Assembly (NCBI RefSeq): GCF_004137685.1
Contig: NZ_QYBB01000009.1
Coordinates: 1 to 64,000, forward strand
Reading direction: 5' to 3'
Length of the DNA stretch: 64,000 nucleotides
From: Lichenibacterium minor
Lineage (GTDB): Bacteria > Pseudomonadota > Alphaproteobacteria > Rhizobiales > Beijerinckiaceae
The position numbers and the translations under genes were made by a program. The notes beneath the pieces were generated by a model. That model worked only from the letters and a program-made list of their open reading frames with translations. It was not told where the DNA came from and did not search any database. Every line of letters begins with the position of its first letter. The stretch's first letter is position 1. Of the stretch, positions 11,581-19,896 are shown in pieces.

Positions 11581-11991
11581 TCATGTGGCCTCAAATGGCC
11601 TCGCGACGAGCCAGAACACGATGCCTGCACCGCAGCCACAGAAGAAGGCCGGGATCGCCGTCTCCCACAAGACCCCTAGCGCCTCAGAAACGCGACCCGA
11701 GCCGATCAGAACGATCGTCGAGATGAAGGTCCACGGAAGGCTCGCGACCAAGGAACCCACGAGTGCCGAGGTGATGAGCTTGGATCTCCTGGACTTCTTG
11801 AAGATGAAATATGCCGGCACTCCCAGCATGATGGCCGGTGGGTAGCCTCCGACCATCAGCGGAGCGACGAACGTGAAGATGTTGCCCCTGTCGTAGGGCA
11901 CTGCATTGACATGATCGCTGATGGCCGCCCCTGCGGTGAACAGGGCTGCGCCCGCCGCCGGTGCCAGCAGAAAAGCGATGAAGACCCGCAT
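11581..11991 (-). CDS. Hypothetical four-helix membrane protein
   Basis: The protein has 136 residues with about four membrane helices: residues 3-25, 40-62, 72-95 and 107-130. A basic loop KKSRRSK lies between helices 2 and 3, and FFCGCGAG is in the last helix. I do not recognise a family. The codons are less GC-biased than those of secA and betA on either side, so it may be a recent acquisition. It is flanked by a 132-base gap after secA and an 81-base gap to betA. A small hairpin GGCGAA/TTCGCC at 11525-11540 lies beyond its 3' end. Confidence 0.6.
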   Translation of the reverse strand: MRVFIAFLLAPAAGAALFTAGAAISDHVNAVPYDRGNIFTFVAPLMVGGYPPAIMLGVPAYFIFKKSRRSKLITSALVGSLVASLPWTFISTIVLIGSGRVSEALGVLWETAIPAFFCGCGAGIVFWLVARPFEAT

Positions 11992-12072
11992 GGCCGCGCT
12001 CCCAACACCGTCGGGTCCCGCTCCACCCGGCTCGAAGTCGATTTGAACCCCAGGGAGGATAGGTCCCCGGTC

Positions 12073-13731
12073 TCACCGCTGCGCCGTCTCCCACCCTTCC
12101 GCGCGGAAGAACGGCAGGTTCGAGGGCGGCAGCGGTCGCATCCCGCGGATGTGGTCCGACGCCTTCTCGGCCAGCATGATGGTGGGCGCGTTGAGGTTGC
12201 CCGTGGTGATGGTCGGGAACACCGATGAATCCGCCACGCGCAGCCCTTCGACGCCGATCACCCGCGCGTCCGGCCCCACCACGGCGTGCGGATCGGTGTC
12301 CGCCCCCATGCGGCAGGTCGAGCAGGGGTGATAGGCGCTCTCGACGTGGCGGCGGATGAAGGCGTCGATGGCCTCGTCGCCCGTCGCGTCGGCGCCGGGC
12401 GAGATCTCCTCGCCGCGGTAGGGCGCGAAGGCGTCCTGGGCGAAGATCTCGCGCGTCAGCCGCACGGCGGCGCGCATCTCCGTCCAGTCGTCGGGATGGC
12501 TCATGTAGTTGAAGCGGATCTCCGGCGCGTCACCGGCCTCGGCCGAGCGCAGCGACACGCGGCCCCGGCTCTTCGAGCGCATCGGCCCGACATGGGCCTG
12601 ATACCCGTGCTGCTCGGCCAGGTCCTTGCCGTTGTAGGAGATGGCGGCCGGGAGGAAGTGGTACTGCAGGTCCGGCCATTCCACGCCCGGGCGCGAGCGG
12701 ATGAAGCCGCAGCTTTCGAAGTGGTTGGTGGCGCCGAGCCCGTCGCGCTTCACGAGCCAGCGGGCGCCGATCTTCGCCTGCCTCAGCCGGCCGAGCGCGC
12801 CGTAGAGGGTGATAGGCTCGCGGCAGGCCACCTGGAAATAGAACTCGAGGTGGTCGGTGAGGTTGCCGCCGACGCCGGGCCGGTCGGCCACGACCGGGAT
12901 GCCGTGCTCGGCGAGATGCGCGCCCGGCCCGATGCCGGACAGCATGAGGAGTTGCGGCGAGTTGATGGCCCCTCCGGCGAGCACCACCTCGCGCCGCGCC
13001 CGGGCTTCGACGCGATGCGCCGCGATGCGGCCGGCGAGCCCGACGGCACGCCGCCCCTCGAACAGCACCCGCTCGGCGAGGCAACCCGTCCACACGGTCA
13101 GGTTCGGCCTCGCGCGCGCGCGGTCGAGATAGGCGCGGGCGGCGCTCCAGCGCACCCCGTCGTGCACCGTACGGTCCATCCGCCCGAAGCCCTCCTGCTG
13201 GAAGCCGTTGACGTCCTCCGTCACGGGGTAGCCGGCCTGGCGCCCCGCTTCCACGAAGGCGCCGTAGAGCGGGTTGGCGAGCGGCCCGTAGCTCGTGTGC
13301 AAGGGGCCGTCCGAGCCGCGGTAGCCGTCCCCGCCCTCCTCCCGCGCTTCCGCGCGCTTGAAGTAGGGCAGCACGTCGGCATAGGCCCAGCCCCGCGCGC
13401 CGGCCCGGTCCCAGCTCTCGAAGTCCATGGCGTTGCCGCGGATGTAGACCATGCCGTTGATCGACGAGGAACCGCCGATCACCCGCCCGCGCGGGCAGGT
13501 GATGCGCCGGCCGTCGAGGTGCGGCTCGGGCTCGGACCGGTAGTTCCAGTTCGCCCGCTCGATGTTCATCGCCAGGGCGAGGGCGCTCGGCATGCGGATG
13601 AGGGGCGACCAATCGTTGCCGCCGCTTTCGACCAGCAGCACGGAAGCGGAGCCGTCTTCCGTCAGGCGGTCGGCCAGGACGCATCCGGCGGAACCCGCGC
13701 CGACGATGACGTAGTCGAAGTCTGTGGACAC
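12073..13731 (-). CDS. betA: Choline dehydrogenase (GMC flavoprotein oxidoreductase)
   Basis: The protein has 552 residues, the usual BetA length. FAD-binding DYVIVGAGSAGCVLADRL is at the N-terminus and GMC signature 1 lies in GRVIGGSSSINGMVYIRGNA. The catalytic-end motif is ESAYHPCSTCRMG, followed by LNAPTIMLAEKA. The N-terminal third is very close in pattern to E. coli BetA. BetA oxidises choline to betaine aldehyde at the inner membrane for the osmoprotectant glycine betaine or for carbon use. No betB or betC is adjacent. A GlxA-type AraC regulator lies 105 bases upstream on the same strand. A related GMC enzyme for another alcohol cannot be excluded. Confidence 0.8.
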   Translation of the reverse strand: MSTDFDYVIVGAGSAGCVLADRLTEDGSASVLLVESGGNDWSPLIRMPSALALAMNIERANWNYRSEPEPHLDGRRITCPRGRVIGGSSSINGMVYIRGNAMDFESWDRAGARGWAYADVLPYFKRAEAREEGGDGYRGSDGPLHTSYGPLANPLYGAFVEAGRQAGYPVTEDVNGFQQEGFGRMDRTVHDGVRWSAARAYLDRARARPNLTVWTGCLAERVLFEGRRAVGLAGRIAAHRVEARARREVVLAGGAINSPQLLMLSGIGPGAHLAEHGIPVVADRPGVGGNLTDHLEFYFQVACREPITLYGALGRLRQAKIGARWLVKRDGLGATNHFESCGFIRSRPGVEWPDLQYHFLPAAISYNGKDLAEQHGYQAHVGPMRSKSRGRVSLRSAEAGDAPEIRFNYMSHPDDWTEMRAAVRLTREIFAQDAFAPYRGEEISPGADATGDEAIDAFIRRHVESAYHPCSTCRMGADTDPHAVVGPDARVIGVEGLRVADSSVFPTITTGNLNAPTIMLAEKASDHIRGMRPLPPSNLPFFRAEGWETAQR

Positions 13732-13836
13732 GGTGCGGGCCCCGCTCAGGATGGAGGGCGGACGAGGGTTCGCCCCTGCGATCCCGACCCATAGCCCGTC
13801 GGGACCGAACCGTCTGTCGGGAAGCCGACGCTCCCT

Positions 13837-14943
13837 TCAGCGGTGGGGGCGCCGTTCCTGCGACGGGGTCCGGTCGAAGTGCTCGGAATAGCATTTCGAG
13901 AAATGCGACGCCGACACGAAGCCGCAGGCCAGGCCGATGGACAGGATCGGCATGGAGGTCTGCAGCAGGAGCTGGCGGGCCCGGACGAGGCGCAGGCCGA
14001 GGTAGTAGCGGGTCGGCACCTGGCCGATGTATTTGCGGAACAGCCGCTCCAGCTGCCGCGTCGACAGGCCGGCGCCCTCCGCGAGGTCGACGCAGGACAG
14101 CGGCTGCTCGATGCAGCGCTCCATCTCGGCCACCACGCTGATGAGCTTGGGATGCGCGACGCCGAGCCGCGAGCGCAGCTCCATGCGCTGGCGCTCGTCG
14201 CCGTCGCGCATGCGGTGGTGGATGAGCTGGTCGGTGACGCCGGACGCCACCTCCTGGCCGAGCTGGCGGGCGATCAGCGCCAGCATCATGTCGATGGCGG
14301 CTGTCCCGCCCGCGCAGGTGAAGCGCGTGCGGTCGATCTCGAACAGCTCCTCGGTGAGGTCGATCTCCGGGAACTGCTCGCGCAGGGAATCCTGGTTCTC
14401 CCAATGGACCGTGCAGCGGTGGTCGTCGAGGAGCCCGGCCTTGGCCAGCACGTAGGTGCCGGTGCAGACGGCGCCGACCGGCACGCCGCGCGACGCGACG
14501 CCCCGGAGCCGGGCGATCATGTCCCGATGGTCGAAGGTTTGCACGTCGAGGCCGGAGCAGACCACGGCCGCGGTGGCGCCGCCGAGGTCGGCGAAGCTGC
14601 CCCCGACGGCGATCTCGACGCCGTTCGAGGCCGCGACGGGCCGCCCGTCGACCGACAGCACGCGCCACGAGAAGGTGTCGTGCCCCTCGATGCGGTTGGC
14701 GAGGCGCAGCGGCTCGACCGCCGACGAGAAGGCGATCATCGAGAAGGACGGCACGAGCAGGAAGGCCACGGAAGTGATGTCCGCCAGGGCGCGGGCTCGC
14801 CCGGCCTCGCCGGGCCGGCCGCCCTCGTCGGCGCCGCGGCGGCGGCGGGCCGAAGCGGAGGCCGGGAGCGAGCCCGGGGCCGGGGGGCGGGCGCGCCCCG
14901 TCTTCAAAGCGAGGTCGCCGGCGTCCGCTTTGCTGATGGACAT
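13837..14943 (-). CDS. GlxA/GbdR-type AraC family transcriptional regulator
   Basis: The protein has about 368 residues from the ATG at 14943; a longer frame to 15036 looks non-coding. The N-terminal DJ-1/PfpI-like domain includes FLLVPSFSMIAFSSAVEPLR and the nucleophile-elbow-like GAVCTGTYVLAKAGLL. The C-terminal AraC domain has two helix-turn-helices (LSTRQLERLFRKYIG; SIGLACGFVSASHFSKCY). GlxA-family regulators include GbdR, which senses glycine betaine/dimethylglycine and controls choline catabolism. Its position directly upstream of the betA-like gene supports such a role by inference. The first 45 residues form a low-complexity lead-in. Confidence 0.8.
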   Translation of the reverse strand: MSISKADAGDLALKTGRARPPAPGSLPASASARRRRGADEGGRPGEAGRARALADITSVAFLLVPSFSMIAFSSAVEPLRLANRIEGHDTFSWRVLSVDGRPVAASNGVEIAVGGSFADLGGATAAVVCSGLDVQTFDHRDMIARLRGVASRGVPVGAVCTGTYVLAKAGLLDDHRCTVHWENQDSLREQFPEIDLTEELFEIDRTRFTCAGGTAAIDMMLALIARQLGQEVASGVTDQLIHHRMRDGDERQRMELRSRLGVAHPKLISVVAEMERCIEQPLSCVDLAEGAGLSTRQLERLFRKYIGQVPTRYYLGLRLVRARQLLLQTSMPILSIGLACGFVSASHFSKCYSEHFDRTPSQERRPHR

Positions 14944-15207
14944 GTCGAAGGACCGATCATGCAGCCTGAGAAAGGGCGTCCACGGGGACGAGCGCTCCGG
15001 TCCGGCGTCCGCCAGCCGCCCTGGCCAGCGTCGCAACCGAAGCCCTCATGCCCGCGGGACCCGGACAGCGGGCCGGGATCCCGGCTGGGCCGGATCGGCG
15101 CCGCGACTCCGTCGGAGCGAGGATGGCCCAGGCCCGACGAATGTCAAACGAGCAAGAGGCTTGCCAGCCGTCTCCGCCGCGCCCGACGGAAGCTTCGGCC
15201 GCCGGCA

Positions 15208-15873
15208 TCAGGCGGGCCAGCGCTCGCGCCGGTGGGCCGAGTCCCAGAACATCCATTCGAGCTGCATGGCCCGGGTGAAGGCGGCGTGCATGGCCTGCAG
15301 TTCCGCCGGCGACGCGGCGGCGGCCAGGGCGTCCGTGGTGGCGATCATGGCGTCCACGGCGGCGGCGAAGTCGTCGCCCGCGTAGGTGTCGATCCAGGCG
15401 CGGTAGGGGTTGGCGGGCGCCGCCCGGCCGTGGATGAAGGTGCCGACCTCGCGGTACACCCAGAAGCAGGGCAGCAGCGCCGCAGCGACCACGGGCAAGG
15501 GCTCGCGGAACGCCGTGGCGAGCAGGAAGGACGTGTAGTGGTGGCAGGCCGGCGACATCGGCCTCGCCGCCACCGTGGCGGCGTCGAGGCCGAAGCGGCC
15601 GAAATAGTCCTCGTGCAGGCCGCGCTCGACCACCACCGCTTCGCGGGCCGCGCCGGCGAAGAGCACGATGCCGTCGGGGTCGTCGGACTTCGCCGCCGCG
15701 ACCGCCAGCGCCTGGCCGAACGCGATCAGATATTTGGCGTCCTGGACGATGTAGTGGCGGAACGCTTCGAGCGGCAGGCGGCCCTCGGCCAGCTCCGCGT
15801 TGAAGGGCATCGACAGGGTCGCGTCGTAGAGGGCGAGGTTGCGGGACCAGGCGTCGGCGGAGAAGGCGGGCAT
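15208..15873 (-). CDS. tenA: TenA family thiaminase II / aminopyrimidine salvage protein
   Basis: The protein has 221 residues, the normal TenA length. Family features are the all-helical fold with FRHYIVQDAKYL, HHYTSFLL and PCFWVYREVG containing the catalytic-type Cys (about residue 134), and the C-terminal EWMFWDSAHRRE. TenA hydrolyses aminopyrimidine breakdown products of thiamine to HMP, or has related amine-hydrolase roles. It lies 144 bases downstream of two deaminase genes on the same strand, which suggests a base/pyrimidine salvage group. I see no TPP riboswitch (no CTGAGA/ACCTGA-type elements) in its leader. A large hairpin repeat precedes it. Confidence 0.88.
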   Translation of the reverse strand: MPAFSADAWSRNLALYDATLSMPFNAELAEGRLPLEAFRHYIVQDAKYLIAFGQALAVAAAKSDDPDGIVLFAGAAREAVVVERGLHEDYFGRFGLDAATVAARPMSPACHHYTSFLLATAFREPLPVVAAALLPCFWVYREVGTFIHGRAAPANPYRAWIDTYAGDDFAAAVDAMIATTDALAAAASPAELQAMHAAFTRAMQLEWMFWDSAHRRERWPA

Positions 15874-15884
15874 CGGCTTTCCGG

Positions 15885-16015
15885 TTCTTGGGCCCTCCCC
15901 CCGCGACGGGGAGACGGCGTTCGGCAGGTCGGAGGAAGGACGGGGGCGCCCCCGCCCCTCCTCCGACCGGGCGTCGCCCCGCCATCTTCCCCCGCGGCGC
16001 GGGAGAAGGGAAGCG
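15885..16015. repeat. Intergenic mosaic of GC-rich palindromes
   Basis: Between the 8-oxoguanine-deaminase-like gene and tenA there are nested inverted repeats. GGTCGGAGGA (15927-15936) pairs perfectly with TCCTCCGACC (15959-15968). Inside is the 14-base palindrome CGGGGGCGCCCCCG (15941-15954). Flanking stretches CCCCGCGACGGGG and CCCCCGCGGCGCGGG are also self-complementary. It looks like a short dispersed palindromic repeat rather than coding sequence, and it may also end or attenuate the upstream transcript. Confidence 0.55.
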
Positions 16016-16017
16016 CG

Positions 16018-17361
16018 TCATGCGAAGCGCTTCGCCGCCTGGCGCTGGTCGGCGATCATCTTCGCGAGGTCGAGCCCGACGGGCTGGCCGTCCTCGACGC
16101 GCCAGCGCCCGCCCACCATCACGCGGTCGGCGCGGTGGGCGTTGCACAGGACCAGCGCCGCGATGGGGTCGTGCGCCCCGGCGAAGCGCGTCTCGTCGAG
16201 GGTGAAGAGCGCGAGGTCGGCCTGGAGGCCGGGCGCGATCCGCCCGATGTCGTCGCGCCCGAGGCAGCGGGCGGAGCCTTCCGTTCCCCAGCGGATGACG
16301 TCGCGGTGCGTGACCTTGTCGGCGCCGTAGCGCAGGCGGCCGATCATCAGCGCCTGGCGCAGCGCTTCCATCATGTTGGATGCGTCGTTGGACGCCGATC
16401 CGTCGACCCCGAGCCCCACCTTGGCGCCGGCGGCTTCCAGTTCCACCGTGCGGCAGATGCCGGACGCCAGCACCATGTTGGACGCCGCGCAGTGGCACAC
16501 GCCGACGCCGTGCCGGCCGAGCCGCTCGACCTCGCCGTCGTCGAAGTGGATGCCGTGCGCCACCCAGGTGCGGGGCACCAGCCAGCCGTTGCGTTCGAGG
16601 AGGTCGACGGGCCGGCAGCCGTAGCGGGCCTCGCAGAAGCGCGTCTCGTCGGCGGTTTCGGCGAGATGGGTGTGCAGCGCGCAATCGTGGCGCTCGGCCA
16701 TCGCGGCCGTTTCGCGCATCAGCCGCTCCGTCACGGTGAAGGGCGAGCAGGGCGCGAGCCCGATGCGGATGTCCGCCCCCGGCGCGGGGTCGTGGAACAG
16801 GTTCAGCACGCGCTCGCTGTCGCGCAGGATCGCGTCCTCGTCCTGCACGACGGCGTCGGGCGGCAGGCCGCCGTCCTTCTCGGACAGGTTCATCGAGCCG
16901 CGCGTCACCGTCATGCGCAGGCCGACCTCGCGCGCCGCCTCGACCTCGATGTCGACGGCCCGCTCCAGCCCGGCGGGGTACAGGTAGTGGTGGTCGGCCG
17001 CCGTGGTGCAGCCCGACATCAGCAGCTCGACCAGGGCGATGCGAACGGCCGAGCGCAGGTCGTCCGGCGTCAGCCGCGCCCACAGCGGGTAGAGCGCCTG
17101 CAGCCACGGGAACAGCGGCTTGTTGATCGCGGCCGGATGGGCCCGCGTCAGCGTCTGGTAGAAGTGGTGGTGGGTGTTGACGAGGCCCGGGAGCACCACG
17201 TGCCGCGACGCGTCGAAGACGGAACAGGGCGCCGCCGGCTCCGCGCCCGCGGGGACGAGCTCGGCGATCGTGCGCCCTTCGACGACGAGGCCCCGCTCGG
17301 CCCCTTCCCCGAAGACCGCGATCGGGTCCTTGATCCAGAGGCGGCCGGGAGCCGGGCTCAA
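16018..17361 (-). CDS. 8-oxoguanine deaminase-like amidohydrolase (AtzB/TrzA family)
   Basis: The protein has about 447 residues starting at a TTG (17361) that overlaps the stop of the upstream deaminase (TTGA), so the two are translationally coupled. The amidohydrolase metal site includes PGLVNTHHHFYQTL; further family motifs are HTHLAETADE, WVAHGIHFDD, CHCAASNMVLASG and VGLGVDGSASND. The HHFYQ start is typical of 8-oxoguanine deaminases and hydroxyatrazine hydrolases. It likely deaminates an oxidised or modified purine/triazine ring in the cytosol. A much longer open frame (to 17574) only overlaps the upstream gene. The precise substrate is inferred. Confidence 0.82.
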   Translation of the reverse strand: MSPAPGRLWIKDPIAVFGEGAERGLVVEGRTIAELVPAGAEPAAPCSVFDASRHVVLPGLVNTHHHFYQTLTRAHPAAINKPLFPWLQALYPLWARLTPDDLRSAVRIALVELLMSGCTTAADHHYLYPAGLERAVDIEVEAAREVGLRMTVTRGSMNLSEKDGGLPPDAVVQDEDAILRDSERVLNLFHDPAPGADIRIGLAPCSPFTVTERLMRETAAMAERHDCALHTHLAETADETRFCEARYGCRPVDLLERNGWLVPRTWVAHGIHFDDGEVERLGRHGVGVCHCAASNMVLASGICRTVELEAAGAKVGLGVDGSASNDASNMMEALRQALMIGRLRYGADKVTHRDVIRWGTEGSARCLGRDDIGRIAPGLQADLALFTLDETRFAGAHDPIAALVLCNAHRADRVMVGGRWRVEDGQPVGLDLAKMIADQRQAAKRFA

Positions 17362-17840
17362 TAGCTCACCTTGTCGGCCTTGGCCGCCCAGGCGCCGAAC
17401 GTGGCCTCGGCTTCGGGGGTGGGGAGGTGGCGCGTCGGCAACGAGCGCGCGAGCGGCGGCTTCGGCACCTCGTCGTAGAGGAAAGCGTCGTCGAAGCCGA
17501 TGGCGGCGGCCTGGTCGCGCGTGTTGGCGTAGACGAGCCGGCCGATGCGCGCCCAATAGATGGCGGACAGGCACATCGGGCAGGGTTCGCAGCTGGAATA
17601 CAGGGTGGCGCCGGCGAGCGAGAAGTCGTCCACGGCCGCGCAGGCGCGGCGGATGGCGGTGACCTCGGCGTGGGCGGTCGGGTCCTTGGCGGAGGTCACG
17701 GCGTTCCAGCCCTCTGCCAGCACGGCGCCGTCCCGCACGATCACCGCCCCGAAGGGCCCGCCGTGGCCGGCCTCCATGCGGGAGCGCGACAGCGCCACCG
17801 CCTGGGCCAGGTATCGCGCGTCATCGTCGTCCGTCGTCAT
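17358..17840 (-). CDS. Nucleoside/guanine deaminase, CDA fold (GuaD/TadA-like)
   Basis: The protein has 160 residues. The zinc-dependent deaminase motifs HAEVTAIRRA and SCEPCPMC are present, with GGPFGAVIVRDG upstream. The length and the C-terminal extension past FDDAFLYDEV match bacterial guanine deaminases (GuaD) better than the tRNA deaminase TadA. It is the first gene of a deaminase-deaminase-TenA group and overlaps the next gene by four bases. Probable role: cytosolic purine salvage. I chose the ATG at 17840. Confidence 0.82.
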   Translation of the reverse strand: MTTDDDDARYLAQAVALSRSRMEAGHGGPFGAVIVRDGAVLAEGWNAVTSAKDPTAHAEVTAIRRACAAVDDFSLAGATLYSSCEPCPMCLSAIYWARIGRLVYANTRDQAAAIGFDDAFLYDEVPKPPLARSLPTRHLPTPEAEATFGAWAAKADKVSY

Positions 17841-17927
17841 CGCTGATCTCCTCCCCGCCACCGTCGCCCGAACCGGGCGGCGGCGCAATCGCGGGGCGGA
17901 ATCGGGGCGAGGCAGGCCGGCGTCGGC

Positions 17928-18368
17928 TCACCACTCCCCGGTGTTCTTCATCGAGGTCCAGGGCTCCGCCGGCTCCTTCGGGCCGCCCTTCTGCAGCAGT
18001 TCCAGCGAGATGCCGTCCGGCGTGCGGACGAAGGCCATGTGGCCGTCGCGGGGCGGACGGTTGATCGTCACGCCGGCGTCCATCAGCTTGCCGCAGAGCG
18101 CGTAGATGTCGTCGACCTCGTAGGCCAGGTGGCCGAAGTTGCGGCCCCCTTTGTACTCCTCCGGATCCCAGTTGTGGGTCAGCTCGACCAGCGGCGCCTT
18201 GTCGGCGCGGCCGCGCTCGACGTCGTCGGATGCCGCGAGGAACACCAGGGTGAAGCGGCCCTTCTCGTTGTCGATACGGCGCGTTTCGGTCATGCCGAGC
18301 AGCGTTTCGAAGAAGTGCAGCGTCTTGTCGAGGTCGGTGACGCGGATCATCGTGTGCAGGTAGCGCAT
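17928..18368 (-). CDS. gloA: Lactoylglutathione lyase (glyoxalase I)
   Basis: The protein has 146 residues with the vicinal-oxygen-chelate fold. It starts [16 protein letters not shown], then has [28 protein letters not shown] and ending [11 protein letters not shown]. These match GloA, including the His/Glu metal ligands of both half-modules. It converts the hemithioacetal of methylglyoxal and glutathione to S-lactoylglutathione in the cytosol. It stands alone, divergent from the Gly-rich secreted protein. Confidence 0.92.
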   Translation of the reverse strand: MRYLHTMIRVTDLDKTLHFFETLLGMTETRRIDNEKGRFTLVFLAASDDVERGRADKAPLVELTHNWDPEEYKGGRNFGHLAYEVDDIYALCGKLMDAGVTINRPPRDGHMAFVRTPDGISLELLQKGGPKEPAEPWTSMKNTGEW

Positions 18369-18548
18369 GGGCGTGGCCTTGGGTTGGACCGTGGGATCGC
18401 GGTCCGGGAACGCCGACCCGCCGCGAAAGGTGCCGCGGCGGTGAACCGCCGGTGAAGCGCCGGCTCAGGCCGCATTCAGCCGGTGGGCGCCACGCTGCGA
18501 ACGAGCATGCGGTCCGGCCTCGGGGGCCGGCCGTCCAGGGAGTTCGCC

Positions 18549-19139
18549 ATGGCATCCTTCGTCACTTCCACCCGGGGCGCCTTCAAGGCGGCCCTGACGG
18601 CCGGCGCCGTCGCCCTCACGGTCGCGGGGGCCACCCTCGCCACCGCGGCGCCCGCGGAAGCCTTCGTCCGCCACGGGGGCGGGTTCGGCGGCTTCCACCA
18701 CGGGGGCTTCCATCGCGGCGGCTTCCACCGCGGCGGCTACGGGTTCGGCCGGCCCTTCGGCGGCTACGGCGTGCGGCGGGGCGTCGTCGGCTATCGCGGT
18801 TTCGGCTTGCGCCGCTTCGCCTACGGGGTCGGCCTGCCCTTCGGCGGCTACGGCTTCCGCCGCTGCGCCATCGGGCGCCATCTCGTGCCGGGCCTCGGCT
18901 GCCGCCTGAACGCCGCCTACGGCTACCGCGGCTTCGGCTATCGCCCCTACGGCTACGGGGTGCGCCGCATCGTGCGGCCCGTGTTCGGCTACGGCGTCGG
19001 CCGCTTCGGCTACGGTGTCGGCCGGCCCTTCGGCGGCGGTCGCCACGGCTTCCGTCACGCCGGCTTCGGCAGGTTCGGGCACGCAGGCTTCGGCCACCGC
19101 GGCGGGTTCGGCCACGGCGGCCACGTCCGCCACCGCTGA
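18549..19139 (+). CDS. Secreted Gly/Phe/Tyr/Arg-rich low-complexity protein
   Basis: The protein has 196 residues. A signal peptide (about 1-34, ending APAEA) precedes a mature part made of degenerate GFGRPFGGYG, GFHRGG and YGVGR-like units, so it is dominated by Gly, aromatic residues, Arg and His. Two Cys (in RRCAIG and LGCRLN) sit mid-protein. No enzyme domain is visible. Similar exported Gly-rich proteins are common and uncharacterised in Hyphomicrobiales. A surface, matrix-forming or metal-binding role is speculation. I chose the ATG at 18549 because the signal peptide follows directly; the frame is open to 18483. Confidence 0.65.
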   Translation: MASFVTSTRGAFKAALTAGAVALTVAGATLATAAPAEAFVRHGGGFGGFHHGGFHRGGFHRGGYGFGRPFGGYGVRRGVVGYRGFGLRRFAYGVGLPFGGYGFRRCAIGRHLVPGLGCRLNAAYGYRGFGYRPYGYGVRRIVRPVFGYGVGRFGYGVGRPFGGGRHGFRHAGFGRFGHAGFGHRGGFGHGGHVRHR

Positions 19140-19152
19140 GCGGGCCGCGCCG

Positions 19153-19896
19153 TCACACCGCCACGAGGGCGTCGCCGCGATGGATCGCCTCGGCCTCGGC
19201 GGTGAAGGCGCCGTCGGGGCCGTGGAGGACGAGCGGCGCCGCGAAGCGCAGCGGCGCCCGGCTGCCCTTGACCCCGGCGAGGAGGATGCGGACGGCGTCC
19301 GCGCCGTCCCGCGGCAGCACGGGGCGGATCGCGACGCCCCCGAGCCGCCCCTCGCAGGCGGCGAGGAGCGCCGGCAGGGCGTCGGGACGGTGGATCATCA
19401 CGAGCCGCCCCTTGGGGGCCAGCAGCGCCGCCGCGGCGGCGAGCCAGTCCCCGTGCCCGCGCGGCCCGGCCACGTGGGCGGCGGCGCGGGCCGGGTTCGG
19501 CGACGGGCGGACCGCGCCCGCGTCGAAGAACGGCGGGTTGGTGAGCACCAGCGACGCCGCTTCGGGGCGGAGCGCCGCGGGCCGGTGGAGCGCGCGGGCG
19601 AACAGGTCCGCTTCCACCACCGCGACCCGGTCCCCCACCCCGTTCAGAGCCGCATTGCGGCGCGCCAGCTCCGCCGCCGCGCTGTCGGCTTCGAGCAGCA
19701 GGCCGGACGCGCCGGGGCACCGCAGCGCCACGGCCAGCCCGGCGGTGCCGACCCCGGCGCCGACGTCGACGAAGCTGTCGCCCGCCGCGAGCGCCGACGC
19801 CGCGGCGAGCAGCACCGCGTCGGTGCCGGCGCGGTGGCCCGCCGGGGGCTGGAACAGCGACAGCCGCCCGCCCAGCAGGCGATCCGGCTCACACAC
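19153..19896 (-). CDS. tRNA1(Val) m6A37-type methyltransferase family protein
   Basis: The protein has about 247 residues from a GTG at 19896 that overlaps the upstream stop (GTGTGTGA); an ATG at 19923 would add 9 residues. The SAM-binding motif I region is SFVDVGAGVGTAGLAVA and the N6-adenine methylase motif LVLTNPPFF is clear. LLGGRLSLFQPPAGHRAGTDAVLLAA at the start (in part) is the family signature of COG4123 (TrmN6/YfiC-like). Likely a cytosolic tRNA or other N6-adenine/glutamine methyltransferase. It is coupled to the DUF2007 gene upstream, an arrangement I recall in other alphaproteobacteria. Confidence 0.8.
   Translation of the reverse strand: MCEPDRLLGGRLSLFQPPAGHRAGTDAVLLAAASALAAGDSFVDVGAGVGTAGLAVALRCPGASGLLLEADSAAAELARRNAALNGVGDRVAVVEADLFARALHRPAALRPEAASLVLTNPPFFDAGAVRPSPNPARAAAHVAGPRGHGDWLAAAAALLAPKGRLVMIHRPDALPALLAACEGRLGGVAIRPVLPRDGADAVRILLAGVKGSRAPLRFAAPLVLHGPDGAFTAEAEAIHRGDALVAV

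Noticed and set aside
12035..12060. tRNA T-loop-like GGTTCAAATC on the minus strand
   Set aside because: The flanking bases do not form a T stem and no acceptor, D or anticodon arms can be drawn.
15142..15147. Perfect TTGACA on the minus strand upstream of the GlxA-like gene
   Set aside because: No -10-like hexamer at 16-18 bases; probably chance.
15874..16017. TPP riboswitch before tenA
   Set aside because: No THI-box sequences are present; the structure there is a palindromic repeat.
13843..17364. 1173-codon plus-strand open frame
   Set aside because: It spans the antisense of three recognised genes and two intergenic repeats, which no real gene would do.
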